Shown here in pieces: positions 9,335-17,961 of a stretch of 64,000 nucleotides of DNA; positions within the stretch are counted from its first letter, which is position 1; the number at the start of each line of letters is the position of its first letter. The stretch comes from Halomonas urumqiensis. GTDB taxonomy: Bacteria; Pseudomonadota; Gammaproteobacteria; Pseudomonadales; Halomonadaceae. The translations under genes and the position numbers were made by a program. The DNA is taken from assembly GCF_003028575.1 (NCBI RefSeq), contig NZ_PYUD01000001.1, forward strand, positions 1 through 64,000. Reading direction: 5' to 3'. The notes beneath the pieces were generated by a model. That model did not search any database and was not told the DNA's origin. It saw only the letters and a program-made list of their open reading frames with translations.

Positions 9335-9912
9335 ACGCCACGACACCCGGCTGGCGGGATCGACTGATGGCGTTGACGCTGTTGGCGGCATGTCTGGTAG
9401 CGCTGTGGTGGCTTATGGCGATGCCTTACCTGGCACAGCGCGAGGCCAGCAGCCAGCGACTGCTCGGGCTCCAGACCCAGCTTGTCCAGTTCGAGCAACT
9501 GCGCCAGGAGAGTCGCCTGCGTGCCGAGCAGCGCGAATCGGCATTCGATGACCCGGCGCTGGCCGCGCAACTGCTGCCACCGCAACGGCCGCCGGTGGCC
9601 GCCGCCAGCCTGCAGCAGGCGCTGCGTGAGCGGGTCAATGCCGCGGGTGCACAGCTGGTCAGCATCCAGTCGCTCGCGGCCCAGAGCGATGAGGGACTGG
9701 TGCCGATTCGCTTGCGCGTCACCCTGCGCGGTGACAGCCCTGCACTGCGTGACCTGCTGCACGGTCTGGAAGCCGCGACGCCGCTGCTGATCGTCGAGGA
9801 ACTGCTGGTTCGGCGTCTGGCCCCCGGGCGGGTCGGACGTGTGGGGCAAGCCACCGAGCAATTGGATATCCGTCTTCAGGTGGCGGGCTTTCTCAGGGAG
9901 GACACGCCATGA
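9331..9912 (+). CDS. gspM: Type II secretion protein GspM
   Basis: It is a bitopic membrane protein that partners GspL. The 193 residues have one N-terminal transmembrane helix (about 12-32), a coiled-coil stretch (LLGLQTQLVQFEQLRQESR) and a small alpha/beta periplasmic domain (RLRVTLRGDSPALRDLLHGL), as in GspM. Sequence identity to model GspM is low, so the call rests largely on position between gspL and the C-like gene. Confidence 0.78.
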   Translation: MNATTPGWRDRLMALTLLAACLVALWWLMAMPYLAQREASSQRLLGLQTQLVQFEQLRQESRLRAEQRESAFDDPALAAQLLPPQRPPVAAASLQQALRERVNAAGAQLVSIQSLAAQSDEGLVPIRLRVTLRGDSPALRDLLHGLEAATPLLIVEELLVRRLAPGRVGRVGQATEQLDIRLQVAGFLREDTP

Positions 9913-10412
9913 GACGCCAGCAGCAGGGCATCTGGATGGTCGGTCTTGTGGTATGCGTGGCGATGCTATGCGCCTGGCTGTGGTTCGAACTGACCCGCGA
10001 GCTCACCCGGCAAACCGGGTCGCACTCCGCCGGAACGTCGGGGCAGCCAGGCGCAGCGGAGCCCCAGCGTGGACAGGCAGGATGGACGGCGGTAGCCGAT
10101 GTCGATGACTATGCAGCAATGGTCGAGCGCCCCCTGTTCAGCGAGACCCGGCGCCCCCCGGCGCCTCAGGTCGCCGAGCCGGCCCCGGTGTCGCCACCCA
10201 GGCCCGCCGCGCGGCCCGACTGGCGGCTGGTCGGGGTGGTGATCGTTGACGGGCAGCCACGTGCGGTGCTGTGGGATGAGCGAGAGGGGCGCTACCTGCG
10301 GCTCCGCGAGGGGGATGTCGCCAATGGCTGGACCGCGGTGGAGGTCGAAGCGCAACGACTGACCATCGAGAACATGGGGCAACGCCATGAGCTGGCGCTG
10401 CGCCGCTATTGA
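9909..10412 (+). CDS. GspC/GspN-like clamp protein of the type II system (no PDZ domain)
   Basis: The 167-residue protein has one transmembrane helix near the N-terminus (about 10-27), a Pro/Ala-rich linker, and a C-terminal homology-region domain like that of GspC: DYAAMVERPLFSETRRP, then WRLVGVVIVDGQPRAVLWD and YLRLREGD. In GspC this domain binds the secretin N0 domain. The PDZ or coiled-coil tail that usually gives substrate choice is absent. It sits between gspM and gspD, where such short GspN/XcpP-like proteins occur. I read it as the GspC counterpart of this system. Confidence 0.65.
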   Translation: MRRQQQGIWMVGLVVCVAMLCAWLWFELTRELTRQTGSHSAGTSGQPGAAEPQRGQAGWTAVADVDDYAAMVERPLFSETRRPPAPQVAEPAPVSPPRPAARPDWRLVGVVIVDGQPRAVLWDEREGRYLRLREGDVANGWTAVEVEAQRLTIENMGQRHELALRRY

Positions 10413-10460
10413 GGGGGTTGGACACGCTCGGCCAGAGGGAACCATCAAGGGATCGTGACA

Positions 10461-12662
10461 ATGACAATAATGGGTAACGCAGGAAAGCGCGTGAAACCGT
10501 TCATCGTGCTGCTGGGGTGTGGCGTGCTGGCCGCCTGCAGCGCCACACCCCAGCAGCCTCCGAGGCCCTGGTGGGAGGGAGCTGGTTCCACCGGGGTGAC
10601 TGGCGGTGGCGTCGAGACCGCCCCCTTCGAGACCGGTGTGGCCTCGGTGGCGCTTGGCGGGGATACCCAGGGAGTGAGCTCCGCGCTCTACCCCGGCACC
10701 GGGGAGTTCGTCAGGCTTCGCCAGCCAAGCGCCGAGGTCACGACCGAGCAGGGCGATATCACCCTCAATTTCGAAATGGCCGATGTGCGCGAGGTGGTCA
10801 ATACCATCCTTGGCGAATTGCTTGGCCTGAATTACCTGGTGGCGCCGGATGTGAGCGGTCAGGTGACCCTGCAGACCAGCCGACCGGTGACGGCGGATGC
10901 GCTACTGCGCATCCTCGAGGACGTGCTGACCGCCAGTGGCCTGGCGCTGGTCGAACGCGACGGGGTCTATCAGGTGGTGACGGCGGCCAATGCCGCGGGG
11001 GTCAGTCGCGGTAACCTGCAGTGGGGCGGGGCGGGTTTCGGCACCCGGGTGGTGCCGCTCGAGTACGTCAGCGCCGCGGAAATGGCCGATCTGCTCGAGC
11101 CGTTCGCCCCGGAACAGGGCATCCTGCGCGTCGACCCGGGACGTAACCTGCTGGTGCTGTCCGGTAGCGCCCGCGACCTCGACCAGTTGCAGGAAATGGT
11201 CGAGACCTTCGATGTCGATTGGCTCGACGGCATGTCGGTGGGCCTGGTGGCGCTCGAGCATGCCCGCGCCGATGTTGTCGTCGACGAGTTGGGCGCGATG
11301 CTGGGGGAGGCCAGCCCGATCGGCGACCTGATCCGGCTGATTCCCCTGCAACGGTTGAACGCGGTGCTGGTGGTCACCCCCCAGCGTCGCTACCTCGGGG
11401 AGATGCGCAACTGGCTGAATCGCCTCGATCAGCCACTCGGTGGCGAGGGGCGTCGCCTGTATGTCTATCGGGTCGAGAATGGTAACGCCGTGGACCTGGC
11501 CGAGATCATGCGCGAGTTGTTCGCCGCCGCCGGTAATGGGCAGCAGGCGGGCAATGGCAGGTCTGCCGCCGAGCTGGCGCCTGGCTTGAGGCAGACGCGT
11601 ATCTACTCGCCGCCCAGGGAAGGCGACGACCCGCCCCAGGTCGATCTGGGTGGACCGCTGGTCTCCGGGACTGCGACTTCGGCCGCCGACAACGGCATGT
11701 CGGCATTCGATAACGGCACGGCAGCGCGCAGCGGCGGCATGGGTGATATCGGCGTGATCGCCGACGAAGCCAACAACGCCCTGGTGATACTGGCCACGCC
11801 CAGTGACTACAGCACCGTGGAGGATGCCCTGCGCCAGTTGGACATCCGGCCGCTGCAGGTGCTGGTCGAGGCGACCATCGTGGATGTCACGCTGTCCGAC
11901 GAACTCGCCTATGGCATTCAGTGGTTTCTGCGTGACCGCATCAACGGGGGCCGTGCGGTGGCACAGTTCGGCCAGGCGCTCTCCTTCGGCTCCAGCTTCT
12001 CGCTGACGCTGAGCAATTCGGCCGGCGAGGTGCGCGCATTGCTGCGGGCCCTGGCCGACGAGGGCAAGGTCGAGGTGCTTTCCTCGCCGTCGCTGATGGT
12101 GCTGGACAATCACACGGCCAGCATCCAGGTCGGCGACCAGCAGCCGGTGACCACCTCGATCATCACCGAGGGCGGGTTGATCGCCGAATCCGTGCAGTTT
12201 CGTGATACCGGGGTGATCCTTGATGTCACCCCGCGGGTCAACAGCGGTGGGTTGATCACCATGGATATCCGCCAGGAGGTCACCGATGTTGGCGAGACCG
12301 ACGCCGCCACCGGCCAGCGTGCCTTCCTGCAGCGCAACATCGAGAGCAAGGTGGCGGTGCAGAGCGGTGATACCCTCGTGCTGGGGGGGTTGATCCGCGA
12401 GAATCGCGCCCAGACCCGTAGTGGCGTGCCTGGGCTCTACCGCCTGCCGGTGATTGGCCCGGCGCTGTTCGGGCAGACGGTGAACGCCGCCAATCGCTCC
12501 GAGTTGCTGGTGCTGATCACCCCGCGCGCAATACGCAGCCGCGAGGATGCCGGGCGAGTCACCGAGGAGTTTCGCAGCAAGCTTGGCCGGCTGCGCGACT
12601 GGGATCCCCGCGCGTTGCCCAGAGGCAGCGAGCCCGCCATCCGCGAGGTGGATGCGCCGTGA
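10461..12662 (+). CDS. gspD: Type II secretion secretin GspD, lipoprotein form
   Basis: It forms the outer-membrane channel of the secretion system. The start ATG at 10461 has AAGGGA 8 nt upstream; a GTG at 10455 and an ATG at 10470 are also in frame. The signal peptide ends in a lipobox, GVLAAC, so the secretin itself looks lipidated. Next come an N0 domain (ITLNFEMADVREVVNTILGE) and repeated N1-N3 domains separated by a Gly/Ser/Asn-rich stretch. The C-domain has VLSSPSLMVLDN, VGDQQPV and VQSGDTLVLGGLI. No pilotin gene (gspS) is nearby, which fits a self-lipidated secretin. It is convergent with gspF, 22 bp away. Confidence 0.94.
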   Translation: MTIMGNAGKRVKPFIVLLGCGVLAACSATPQQPPRPWWEGAGSTGVTGGGVETAPFETGVASVALGGDTQGVSSALYPGTGEFVRLRQPSAEVTTEQGDITLNFEMADVREVVNTILGELLGLNYLVAPDVSGQVTLQTSRPVTADALLRILEDVLTASGLALVERDGVYQVVTAANAAGVSRGNLQWGGAGFGTRVVPLEYVSAAEMADLLEPFAPEQGILRVDPGRNLLVLSGSARDLDQLQEMVETFDVDWLDGMSVGLVALEHARADVVVDELGAMLGEASPIGDLIRLIPLQRLNAVLVVTPQRRYLGEMRNWLNRLDQPLGGEGRRLYVYRVENGNAVDLAEIMRELFAAAGNGQQAGNGRSAAELAPGLRQTRIYSPPREGDDPPQVDLGGPLVSGTATSAADNGMSAFDNGTAARSGGMGDIGVIADEANNALVILATPSDYSTVEDALRQLDIRPLQVLVEATIVDVTLSDELAYGIQWFLRDRINGGRAVAQFGQALSFGSSFSLTLSNSAGEVRALLRALADEGKVEVLSSPSLMVLDNHTASIQVGDQQPVTTSIITEGGLIAESVQFRDTGVILDVTPRVNSGGLITMDIRQEVTDVGETDAATGQRAFLQRNIESKVAVQSGDTLVLGGLIRENRAQTRSGVPGLYRLPVIGPALFGQTVNAANRSELLVLITPRAIRSREDAGRVTEEFRSKLGRLRDWDPRALPRGSEPAIREVDAP

Positions 12663-12684
12663 TCGACGCAGCGTCGAGGCTTCG

Positions 12685-13878
12685 CTAGAGCAGCAACTGG
12701 TGGGTATCGAGGATCGCCAGCAGGATAGACAGCACGATGCCGGCGATCACCACCCCCAGGCCGATGATCAGTGCCGGCTCGAGCAGGGCCAGCAGGCGCT
12801 TGACGGCCGTGCGCACCTCCGCGTCGTGAATCCCGGCGACCTTGATCAGCATCGGGCCGAGTTCGCCGGCCTCCTCGCCGACGCGAATCATGCGCACCGC
12901 AAGCCCCGGGAACAGGCCGCTCTCCGCCAGTGGCCGTGCCAGGCCACGCCCCGCCTGGAGGTCGCGCGCGGCCGCTTCCACTACCTGGCGCAACGCCTGG
13001 TTGCCGATGGCCCCGGGCACGATACGCATCGCCTCGAGCAGTGGCACACCGTTGGTGACCAGCACCCCCAGGGTGCGGCTGAAACGCGCCACTTCCGAGC
13101 GCCTGATCAGTGAACCGAACAGTGGCAGCCGCAGCAGCCAGGCATCGCGTCGCGCGCATCTGGCCGGGTCCGCCGCCACCCACCGGTTGAGCCAGATGCC
13201 CAGCAATGCCAGGCCAGGCACTAGCCAGCCGTAATGGCGTGTCAGGTCACCAGCGGCCATTACCACCCGCGTGGCCAGCGGCAGGGTGCCGCCCAGTTCC
13301 GCGAACATGCCGGTGAACTGGGGCACCACATAGGCCAGCAACAGGAACAGCGACAGCATCGCCACCACCACCAGGATCGCCGGATAGAGCAGCGCCGAGA
13401 GGACTTCCTGGCGCAATGCGCGTGAGCGTTCCAGATAACCGGCCAGGTCGCCCAGCACCTCGGCGAGGTTGCCGCCAGCCTCGCCGGCCCGCACCATGCT
13501 GACCGGAAGCGGCGTGAACGTATCGCCATGCGCCTGCATGGTCGCCGACAGCGACGCACCACCACGCACCGCCTCCAGCAGCGCGCCAAGCAGGCGCTGG
13601 CTAGCAGCCGTATCGGCCACCTCCTGCAGGGCTTGAAGTGCCTGTTCCAGGGGCAGTCCGGCGCTCAGCAGCACGGCCAGGTCACGCGCCAGGGTCTCCA
13701 CATCGACTCGCCGTGCGCGCCGCCTTGGCAGGCTTGCACCGCGCACGGGGGCGATACGAATCGGAATGCAGCCACTTTCCTGAAGCCTTGCCGCCAGCGC
13801 GGCCATGGAGTCGGCCTCGAGCTTGCCCTGTTCGATGTCTCCATCGGGCCGCGCGGCCTTGTAGCGATAGCGTGGCAT
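12685..13878 (-). CDS. gspF: Type II secretion platform protein GspF
   Basis: GspF is the polytopic core of the assembly platform. The start used is the ATG beginning MPRYRYKAARPDG, the normal family beginning; the frame is open further upstream but that part is unrelated. The product has 397 residues with two T2SSF repeats (about 65-190 and 265-385). Its transmembrane segments are near residues 160-185, 210-230 and 370-395. Characteristic motifs are FTPLPVSMVRAGEAGGNLAEVL and its second-repeat echo MIRVGEEAGELGPML. It is the last gene of the long minus-strand run that begins with the multicopper oxidase, 34 bp after gspE. Confidence 0.94.
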   Translation of the reverse strand: MPRYRYKAARPDGDIEQGKLEADSMAALAARLQESGCIPIRIAPVRGASLPRRRARRVDVETLARDLAVLLSAGLPLEQALQALQEVADTAASQRLLGALLEAVRGGASLSATMQAHGDTFTPLPVSMVRAGEAGGNLAEVLGDLAGYLERSRALRQEVLSALLYPAILVVVAMLSLFLLLAYVVPQFTGMFAELGGTLPLATRVVMAAGDLTRHYGWLVPGLALLGIWLNRWVAADPARCARRDAWLLRLPLFGSLIRRSEVARFSRTLGVLVTNGVPLLEAMRIVPGAIGNQALRQVVEAAARDLQAGRGLARPLAESGLFPGLAVRMIRVGEEAGELGPMLIKVAGIHDAEVRTAVKRLLALLEPALIIGLGVVIAGIVLSILLAILDTHQLLL

Positions 13879-13912
13879 GGCCGGCCCTCCCTCGTCGTGT
13901 GTGGCCTGGGGC

Positions 13913-15613
13913 TTAGTTGTCCTGGGTGACTCGCAACACCTCTTCCAGGCTGGTATCGCCGGCCAGCACCTTGTCGATGCCATCCTGGTAGAGCGTGCGC
14001 ATGCCTTCGCTCACCGCCAGCCGCTGGATGTCGGCTGCCTCGGCATGGGCCAGTACCCGCTGGCGCAGCGACTCGCTCATCACCAGCAATTCGGCGATGG
14101 CGATTCGCCCCTGGTAGCCGCTGTGGTGACAGGCACTACAGCCCTGGGCACGGAAGATGCGCTGGCCGGCTAGCCGTGGCTCGGCCCGGGCGGTGGCGTC
14201 GTCGGCGCGCATCTCGGTGCGGCACAGGGGGCACAGCCGGCGCACCAGGCGTTGCGCGAGGATGCCGTTGAGCGTCGAGGTGATCAGGTAATCCTCCAGG
14301 CCCATGTCGAGCAGGCGCGTGATCGAGGCGGCGGCGTTGTTGGTGTGCACGGTGGAGAGCACCAGATGCCCGGTGAGCGCCGATTGCACGGCGATGCGCG
14401 AAGTTTCCAGGTCACGCATTTCGCCGACCATGATGATGTCCGGGTCCTGGCGGACGATGGCGCGCAGCGCACTGGCGAAGGTCAGCCCGATGCCAGGCTT
14501 GACCTGAATCTGGTTGATGCCAGCCAGTTGGTACTCCACCGGGTCTTCCACGGTGAGGATCTTGCGTTGTGTCGTATTGAGTCGGCTGAGCGCCGCATAC
14601 AGCGTGGTGGTCTTGCCGCTGCCGGTGGGGCCGCTGACCAGCAGGATGCCGTGGGGTTGAGCCAGCAGTGCGAGCAGCCGTTCACGCAGTGCGTCGCCAA
14701 GCCCCAGCGGCGCGAAGTCGAAAACCACGCCGCCCTTGTCGAGCAGCCGCATCACCACGCTTTCGCCATGCAGGGTGGGCACCGTCGAAACACGCAGGTC
14801 CAGGTCGTGCCCCTGCACGCGCAGGCGAATACGGCCGTCCTGGGGCAGGCGGCGCTCGGCGATGTCCAGGCGCGCCATGATCTTGACCCGGGATATCACC
14901 GCGGCCGTCGAGCGTGCCGGCGGCGACTCCTGGTCCACCAGCATGCCGTCGATGCGCAGGCGAATCTTCAGGCCTTCCTCGAAGGGTTCGATATGGATAT
15001 CCGAGGCGCGCGCGGCAACCGCGCGTTCGATCACCAGGTTGACCAGGCGGATCACCGGCGCTTCGCTCGCCATATCGCGCAGGTGGGCAATCTGCTGGTG
15101 CTCGACGTCGGGCTCGCCCCCCAGATCGTCGGCGATTCGGTCCATGCGCGAGCGCCGGCTGCCATGACAGCGCTCGATGGCCTGCTCGATCTCCGAGGGC
15201 AGGCCCAGGCGTGCCTCGACACACCGCCCGGTGGCCAGCGCCACGCCCTGCAGAGCGTCCGTGTCGCGCGGGTCGGCCATGGCCAGCGTCAAGGTGTGCC
15301 CGTCGTCGCCCAGCGGCACCATCACGGCGGTACTCAGAAAGCGCGGCGAGAGCTCCGTGTCGGTGACCGCCTGCTGGGGATAGGCATTGGCGCCGATCGG
15401 CTCGAGACCGGTCAACGCGGCGATGGCATTGGCGACCTCGCGTTCGCCGACAAGCCCCAGCCGGCTGATCATCACGGCACGCGGTTCGGCGGATTCCGGG
15501 AGCAGGGTATCGAGCGCCTGGAGCCGCTCGGCGGAGAGCAGGCCACGTTCGAGCAGCCATTCATCAAGTGGGTCGAACGCGCGGCCGATCAACGCGGGAA
15601 AGTCGAGGTTCAT
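13913..15613 (-). CDS. gspE: Type II secretion ATPase GspE
   Basis: This hexameric ATPase drives pseudopilus assembly. The ATG at 15613 is preceded by AAGGAG 5 nt away; the GTG two codons upstream lies too close to that site. The product has 566 residues: N1E domain (about 10-150), then SEAPVIRLVNLVIERAV, the SDIHIEP motif, Walker A GPTGSGKTT, Asp box TVEDPVEYQ, Walker B IIMVGEMRD and a His box. The four-cysteine zinc site is CPLCRTE...CSACHHSGYQGR (about 465-500). It lies in the same run as the multicopper oxidase, 27 bp after the cytochrome fusion gene, apart from the rest of gsp. Confidence 0.95.
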   Translation of the reverse strand: MNLDFPALIGRAFDPLDEWLLERGLLSAERLQALDTLLPESAEPRAVMISRLGLVGEREVANAIAALTGLEPIGANAYPQQAVTDTELSPRFLSTAVMVPLGDDGHTLTLAMADPRDTDALQGVALATGRCVEARLGLPSEIEQAIERCHGSRRSRMDRIADDLGGEPDVEHQQIAHLRDMASEAPVIRLVNLVIERAVAARASDIHIEPFEEGLKIRLRIDGMLVDQESPPARSTAAVISRVKIMARLDIAERRLPQDGRIRLRVQGHDLDLRVSTVPTLHGESVVMRLLDKGGVVFDFAPLGLGDALRERLLALLAQPHGILLVSGPTGSGKTTTLYAALSRLNTTQRKILTVEDPVEYQLAGINQIQVKPGIGLTFASALRAIVRQDPDIIMVGEMRDLETSRIAVQSALTGHLVLSTVHTNNAAASITRLLDMGLEDYLITSTLNGILAQRLVRRLCPLCRTEMRADDATARAEPRLAGQRIFRAQGCSACHHSGYQGRIAIAELLVMSESLRQRVLAHAEAADIQRLAVSEGMRTLYQDGIDKVLAGDTSLEEVLRVTQDN

Positions 15614-15640
15614 GGGCACTCCTTCAGGGGGGATACGCGT

Positions 15641-17272
15641 TCATTCGCCGACATCCACCCAATCGCTGCGTGATGGGTAGCCCCCGGCCTCGCCAAGTGG
15701 CTGGACGATATAGGCACCGCTGGCGCCCACCCTGCGCCCGCCTCGGTAACTCAGCGGGGGAGTGCCCACGGTCTCGAAGCGGTAGAGGGTCTCGATGGCC
15801 TCGGTCAGGCGTTCGCGTGATACCGCGCGGCCTGCGATGCGCAAAGCTTCGAGTGTCACGCCCATGGCCGCATGGGCGGCTTGCTGAGCCTGGCGATGCA
15901 GCGGTGTCAGCTCGGCCTGGCCAACCAGTCTCATGAAGGCTTCGTCGCGCGGAGTGCGGCCGTGGATGGGGGCCGAGGGTAGAGCGATCCAGATGCGCTG
16001 TCGCAGGCCTTCGGGCAGCAGGAACAGTTCACGACTGGTCAGGTGGCCGGGCACCAGCCAGCCGGGAGGACGAGGCAGTGTGTCGAGCTCTGCGGCAAGT
16101 GCTGGCAACGTCTCTGGCCTGCCCAGGTAGAGCACGCTGCCCGGTGTCTCGGTCTGGTCGAGAAACCGCGCCATTCGCCTCACGTCCTGATCATCGCCGG
16201 GTGTCTCGACGTGCAGGATCGCCGACCAGGGCTCTGCCTCGCGAGAGCGTTCAATGGCGGTTACCAGCGCCTCGTCGTCACTCACCACCACCAGCGGCGC
16301 GGGCGTATCGGAACCGCCTCTGCGGCTGATGCGATGGCTCAGCAGCGCGCGGGCCTGTTGACTGGCCGAGGCGAACAGGAAGAAGCTTGGGCCGGTCAGC
16401 GTGGCGCTGTCCGGGCTCACCTGGCTCAGCGGGCCGATGATGGGGGTGCCGGTTTCCGCCGAGAGTTCGGCGAGCGCCGTCTCGGCACCCGGCGCGACCA
16501 CCGCCACCAGGGCGAATACCGTGCCTGAACTTGCCAATTCGCGGGCCACGGCCAGGGTCTCGTCGGCGCTGGCGCCTCCGTCGGCCACTTGCAGCGCCAG
16601 CCGCCGACCATAGAGGCCGCCGCGGGCGTTGATGTCGGCCACCATGTGCTGCAGCAACCGTGCCACTTCATGGCTCAACGGGGCCAGCGGCCCGGCACTG
16701 GGTACTACGGTAGCCAGGTGCAGTCGGTGCTCCTCGATGCCGGGGTCGAGGCGTTGTTCGATCACCTTCAGGTAGGCGATCAGGTCGTCGACATCCTCAC
16801 GCGATAGCCGATAGCGCGGCATGGTGGTATCGAGCCGGTTGCCGGCCGGGTCATGCCCCCTGGTCAAGGTCACCCACAGGCTTTCTGCGGTGAAGGGTGG
16901 GTGATGCCGTCCGGTGGCAAGGTGAAAGTGACCGGAGGGGCGGCTCAGGTGTCGCCAGTTGAGCTCGCTCGGGTGGACGCCCGATTCGGCGCGACCCAGG
17001 CCATCCTCGCCGTGGCAGCTGGCGCAGGGCAGGGTGTGTCCGGGCAGCTCGATGTCGCGCTCGCCGACCAGCGCCGAGACCTCGTTGCCACGCGCGCTCT
17101 GGCCGGTGGTATACAGCGAGTGGCCACGCTCGATGGCGTCCGCGTCATTGGCGTACATGTCGTTGGCGGACACGATGCCAGCCGCGCTCGCGCCGGCAAC
17201 CCACGCCATGGCATAGGCCAGGTTGCAGGCCCTGTTGCAGGCGATAGCGCAGAGCGTGGCGAGCCGGTTCAT
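15641..17272 (-). CDS. Secreted cytochrome c fused to a periplasmic-binding (LivJ-type) domain
   Basis: The 543-residue protein has an N-terminal signal sequence (about 1-36) and then a class I cytochrome c domain. The haem motif is CASCH (about residue 82), with a likely axial methionine in MPRYRLS (about 151). From about residue 190 to the end it resembles a type I periplasmic-binding protein of the branched-chain amino acid family (MVADINARGGLYGRRLAL, FALVAVVAPGAETALAELSA, GTPIIGPLSQ). No permease or ATPase lies nearby, so transport is unlikely. A sensor or electron-accepting role in the oxidase module is inferred. The start overlaps the upstream SCO stop (TAATG). Haem attachment would need the ccm system found at 28129-35318. 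Confidence 0.82.
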   Translation of the reverse strand: MNRLATLCAIACNRACNLAYAMAWVAGASAAGIVSANDMYANDADAIERGHSLYTTGQSARGNEVSALVGERDIELPGHTLPCASCHGEDGLGRAESGVHPSELNWRHLSRPSGHFHLATGRHHPPFTAESLWVTLTRGHDPAGNRLDTTMPRYRLSREDVDDLIAYLKVIEQRLDPGIEEHRLHLATVVPSAGPLAPLSHEVARLLQHMVADINARGGLYGRRLALQVADGGASADETLAVARELASSGTVFALVAVVAPGAETALAELSAETGTPIIGPLSQVSPDSATLTGPSFFLFASASQQARALLSHRISRRGGSDTPAPLVVVSDDEALVTAIERSREAEPWSAILHVETPGDDQDVRRMARFLDQTETPGSVLYLGRPETLPALAAELDTLPRPPGWLVPGHLTSRELFLLPEGLRQRIWIALPSAPIHGRTPRDEAFMRLVGQAELTPLHRQAQQAAHAAMGVTLEALRIAGRAVSRERLTEAIETLYRFETVGTPPLSYRGGRRVGASGAYIVQPLGEAGGYPSRSDWVDVGE

Positions 17273-17961
17273 TATCTGGCGCCCAACTGGCCACCACCAT
17301 GTTCGGCCAGCGCCGAAAGCTTCATGGCGATGGCCGGCAGCGGTGACTGCGGCGGGATGCGGGTCCAGGCGCGTGCCGGCACGTTGCCGGCGATCAGCAG
17401 CGTGGAGTGCTCCCAGTAATCCTCCGAGACCTGGCCCAGGCGTTGGGAAATGTCCTGGATGTCGTTCTCATCGCCGGTCAGGAAAAGCCAGTCCTGATCA
17501 TCGTCGGCGCCATGTCGCTCGGCGAAGGCCTGCAATACCTCGGGGGTATCCGTGGTGGGGTTGGTGCTGATCGAGATGAACACCACCTTCTCGTCGAGCA
17601 GTGGCCGCAGGGCAGCGAGCTTGGCGGTCATCGCGGGGCAGAAATCGGTGCAGTCGGTGTAGATGAAATGGATCAGCACCAGGCGATCACGCAGCAGATC
17701 GGAGTAGAACTGGTGGGTCCGGCCATGCTGGTCGACCACCGGCAGGTCGGTGAAGTAGGCCTGTTCGCGGCTGTCGTCGAGCACGACGGTCGGGGGGTTG
17801 CCGTTGACTTCGGTCGGCTCGACGTGGTCATGGCCCTCGTGGGCGAGCACCGGGCTTGCGAGCAGCAGGATCGTCAACGCTAGCATCTGGCAAACCAGGA
17901 TCGTGAGAAGTAGACCGATGAGGCCGCCAGATGTCGCATGGCGTACTGGGGGTTTGATCAT
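17272..17961 (-). CDS. SCO1/SenC-family copper chaperone (second copy)
   Basis: The 229-residue protein has an N-terminal membrane anchor (about 12-40) followed by a His-rich stretch (HEGHDH) and a thioredoxin-like SCO domain. The copper ligands of SCO proteins are present as CTDFC (CxxxC, about residue 104) and a later histidine in WEHSTLLI. SCO proteins insert copper or reduce cysteines for copper enzymes, classically CuA of cytochrome oxidase. Here the partner is more likely the multicopper oxidase encoded in the same run. It overlaps the other SCO gene by 4 bp. Confidence 0.88.
   Translation of the reverse strand: MIKPPVRHATSGGLIGLLLTILVCQMLALTILLLASPVLAHEGHDHVEPTEVNGNPPTVVLDDSREQAYFTDLPVVDQHGRTHQFYSDLLRDRLVLIHFIYTDCTDFCPAMTAKLAALRPLLDEKVVFISISTNPTTDTPEVLQAFAERHGADDDQDWLFLTGDENDIQDISQRLGQVSEDYWEHSTLLIAGNVPARAWTRIPPQSPLPAIAMKLSALAEHGGGQLGAR

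Noticed and set aside
14252-15673. Plus-strand frame of 473 codons opposite gspE
   Set aside because: A GC-bias shadow; gspE on the other strand has all ATPase motifs.
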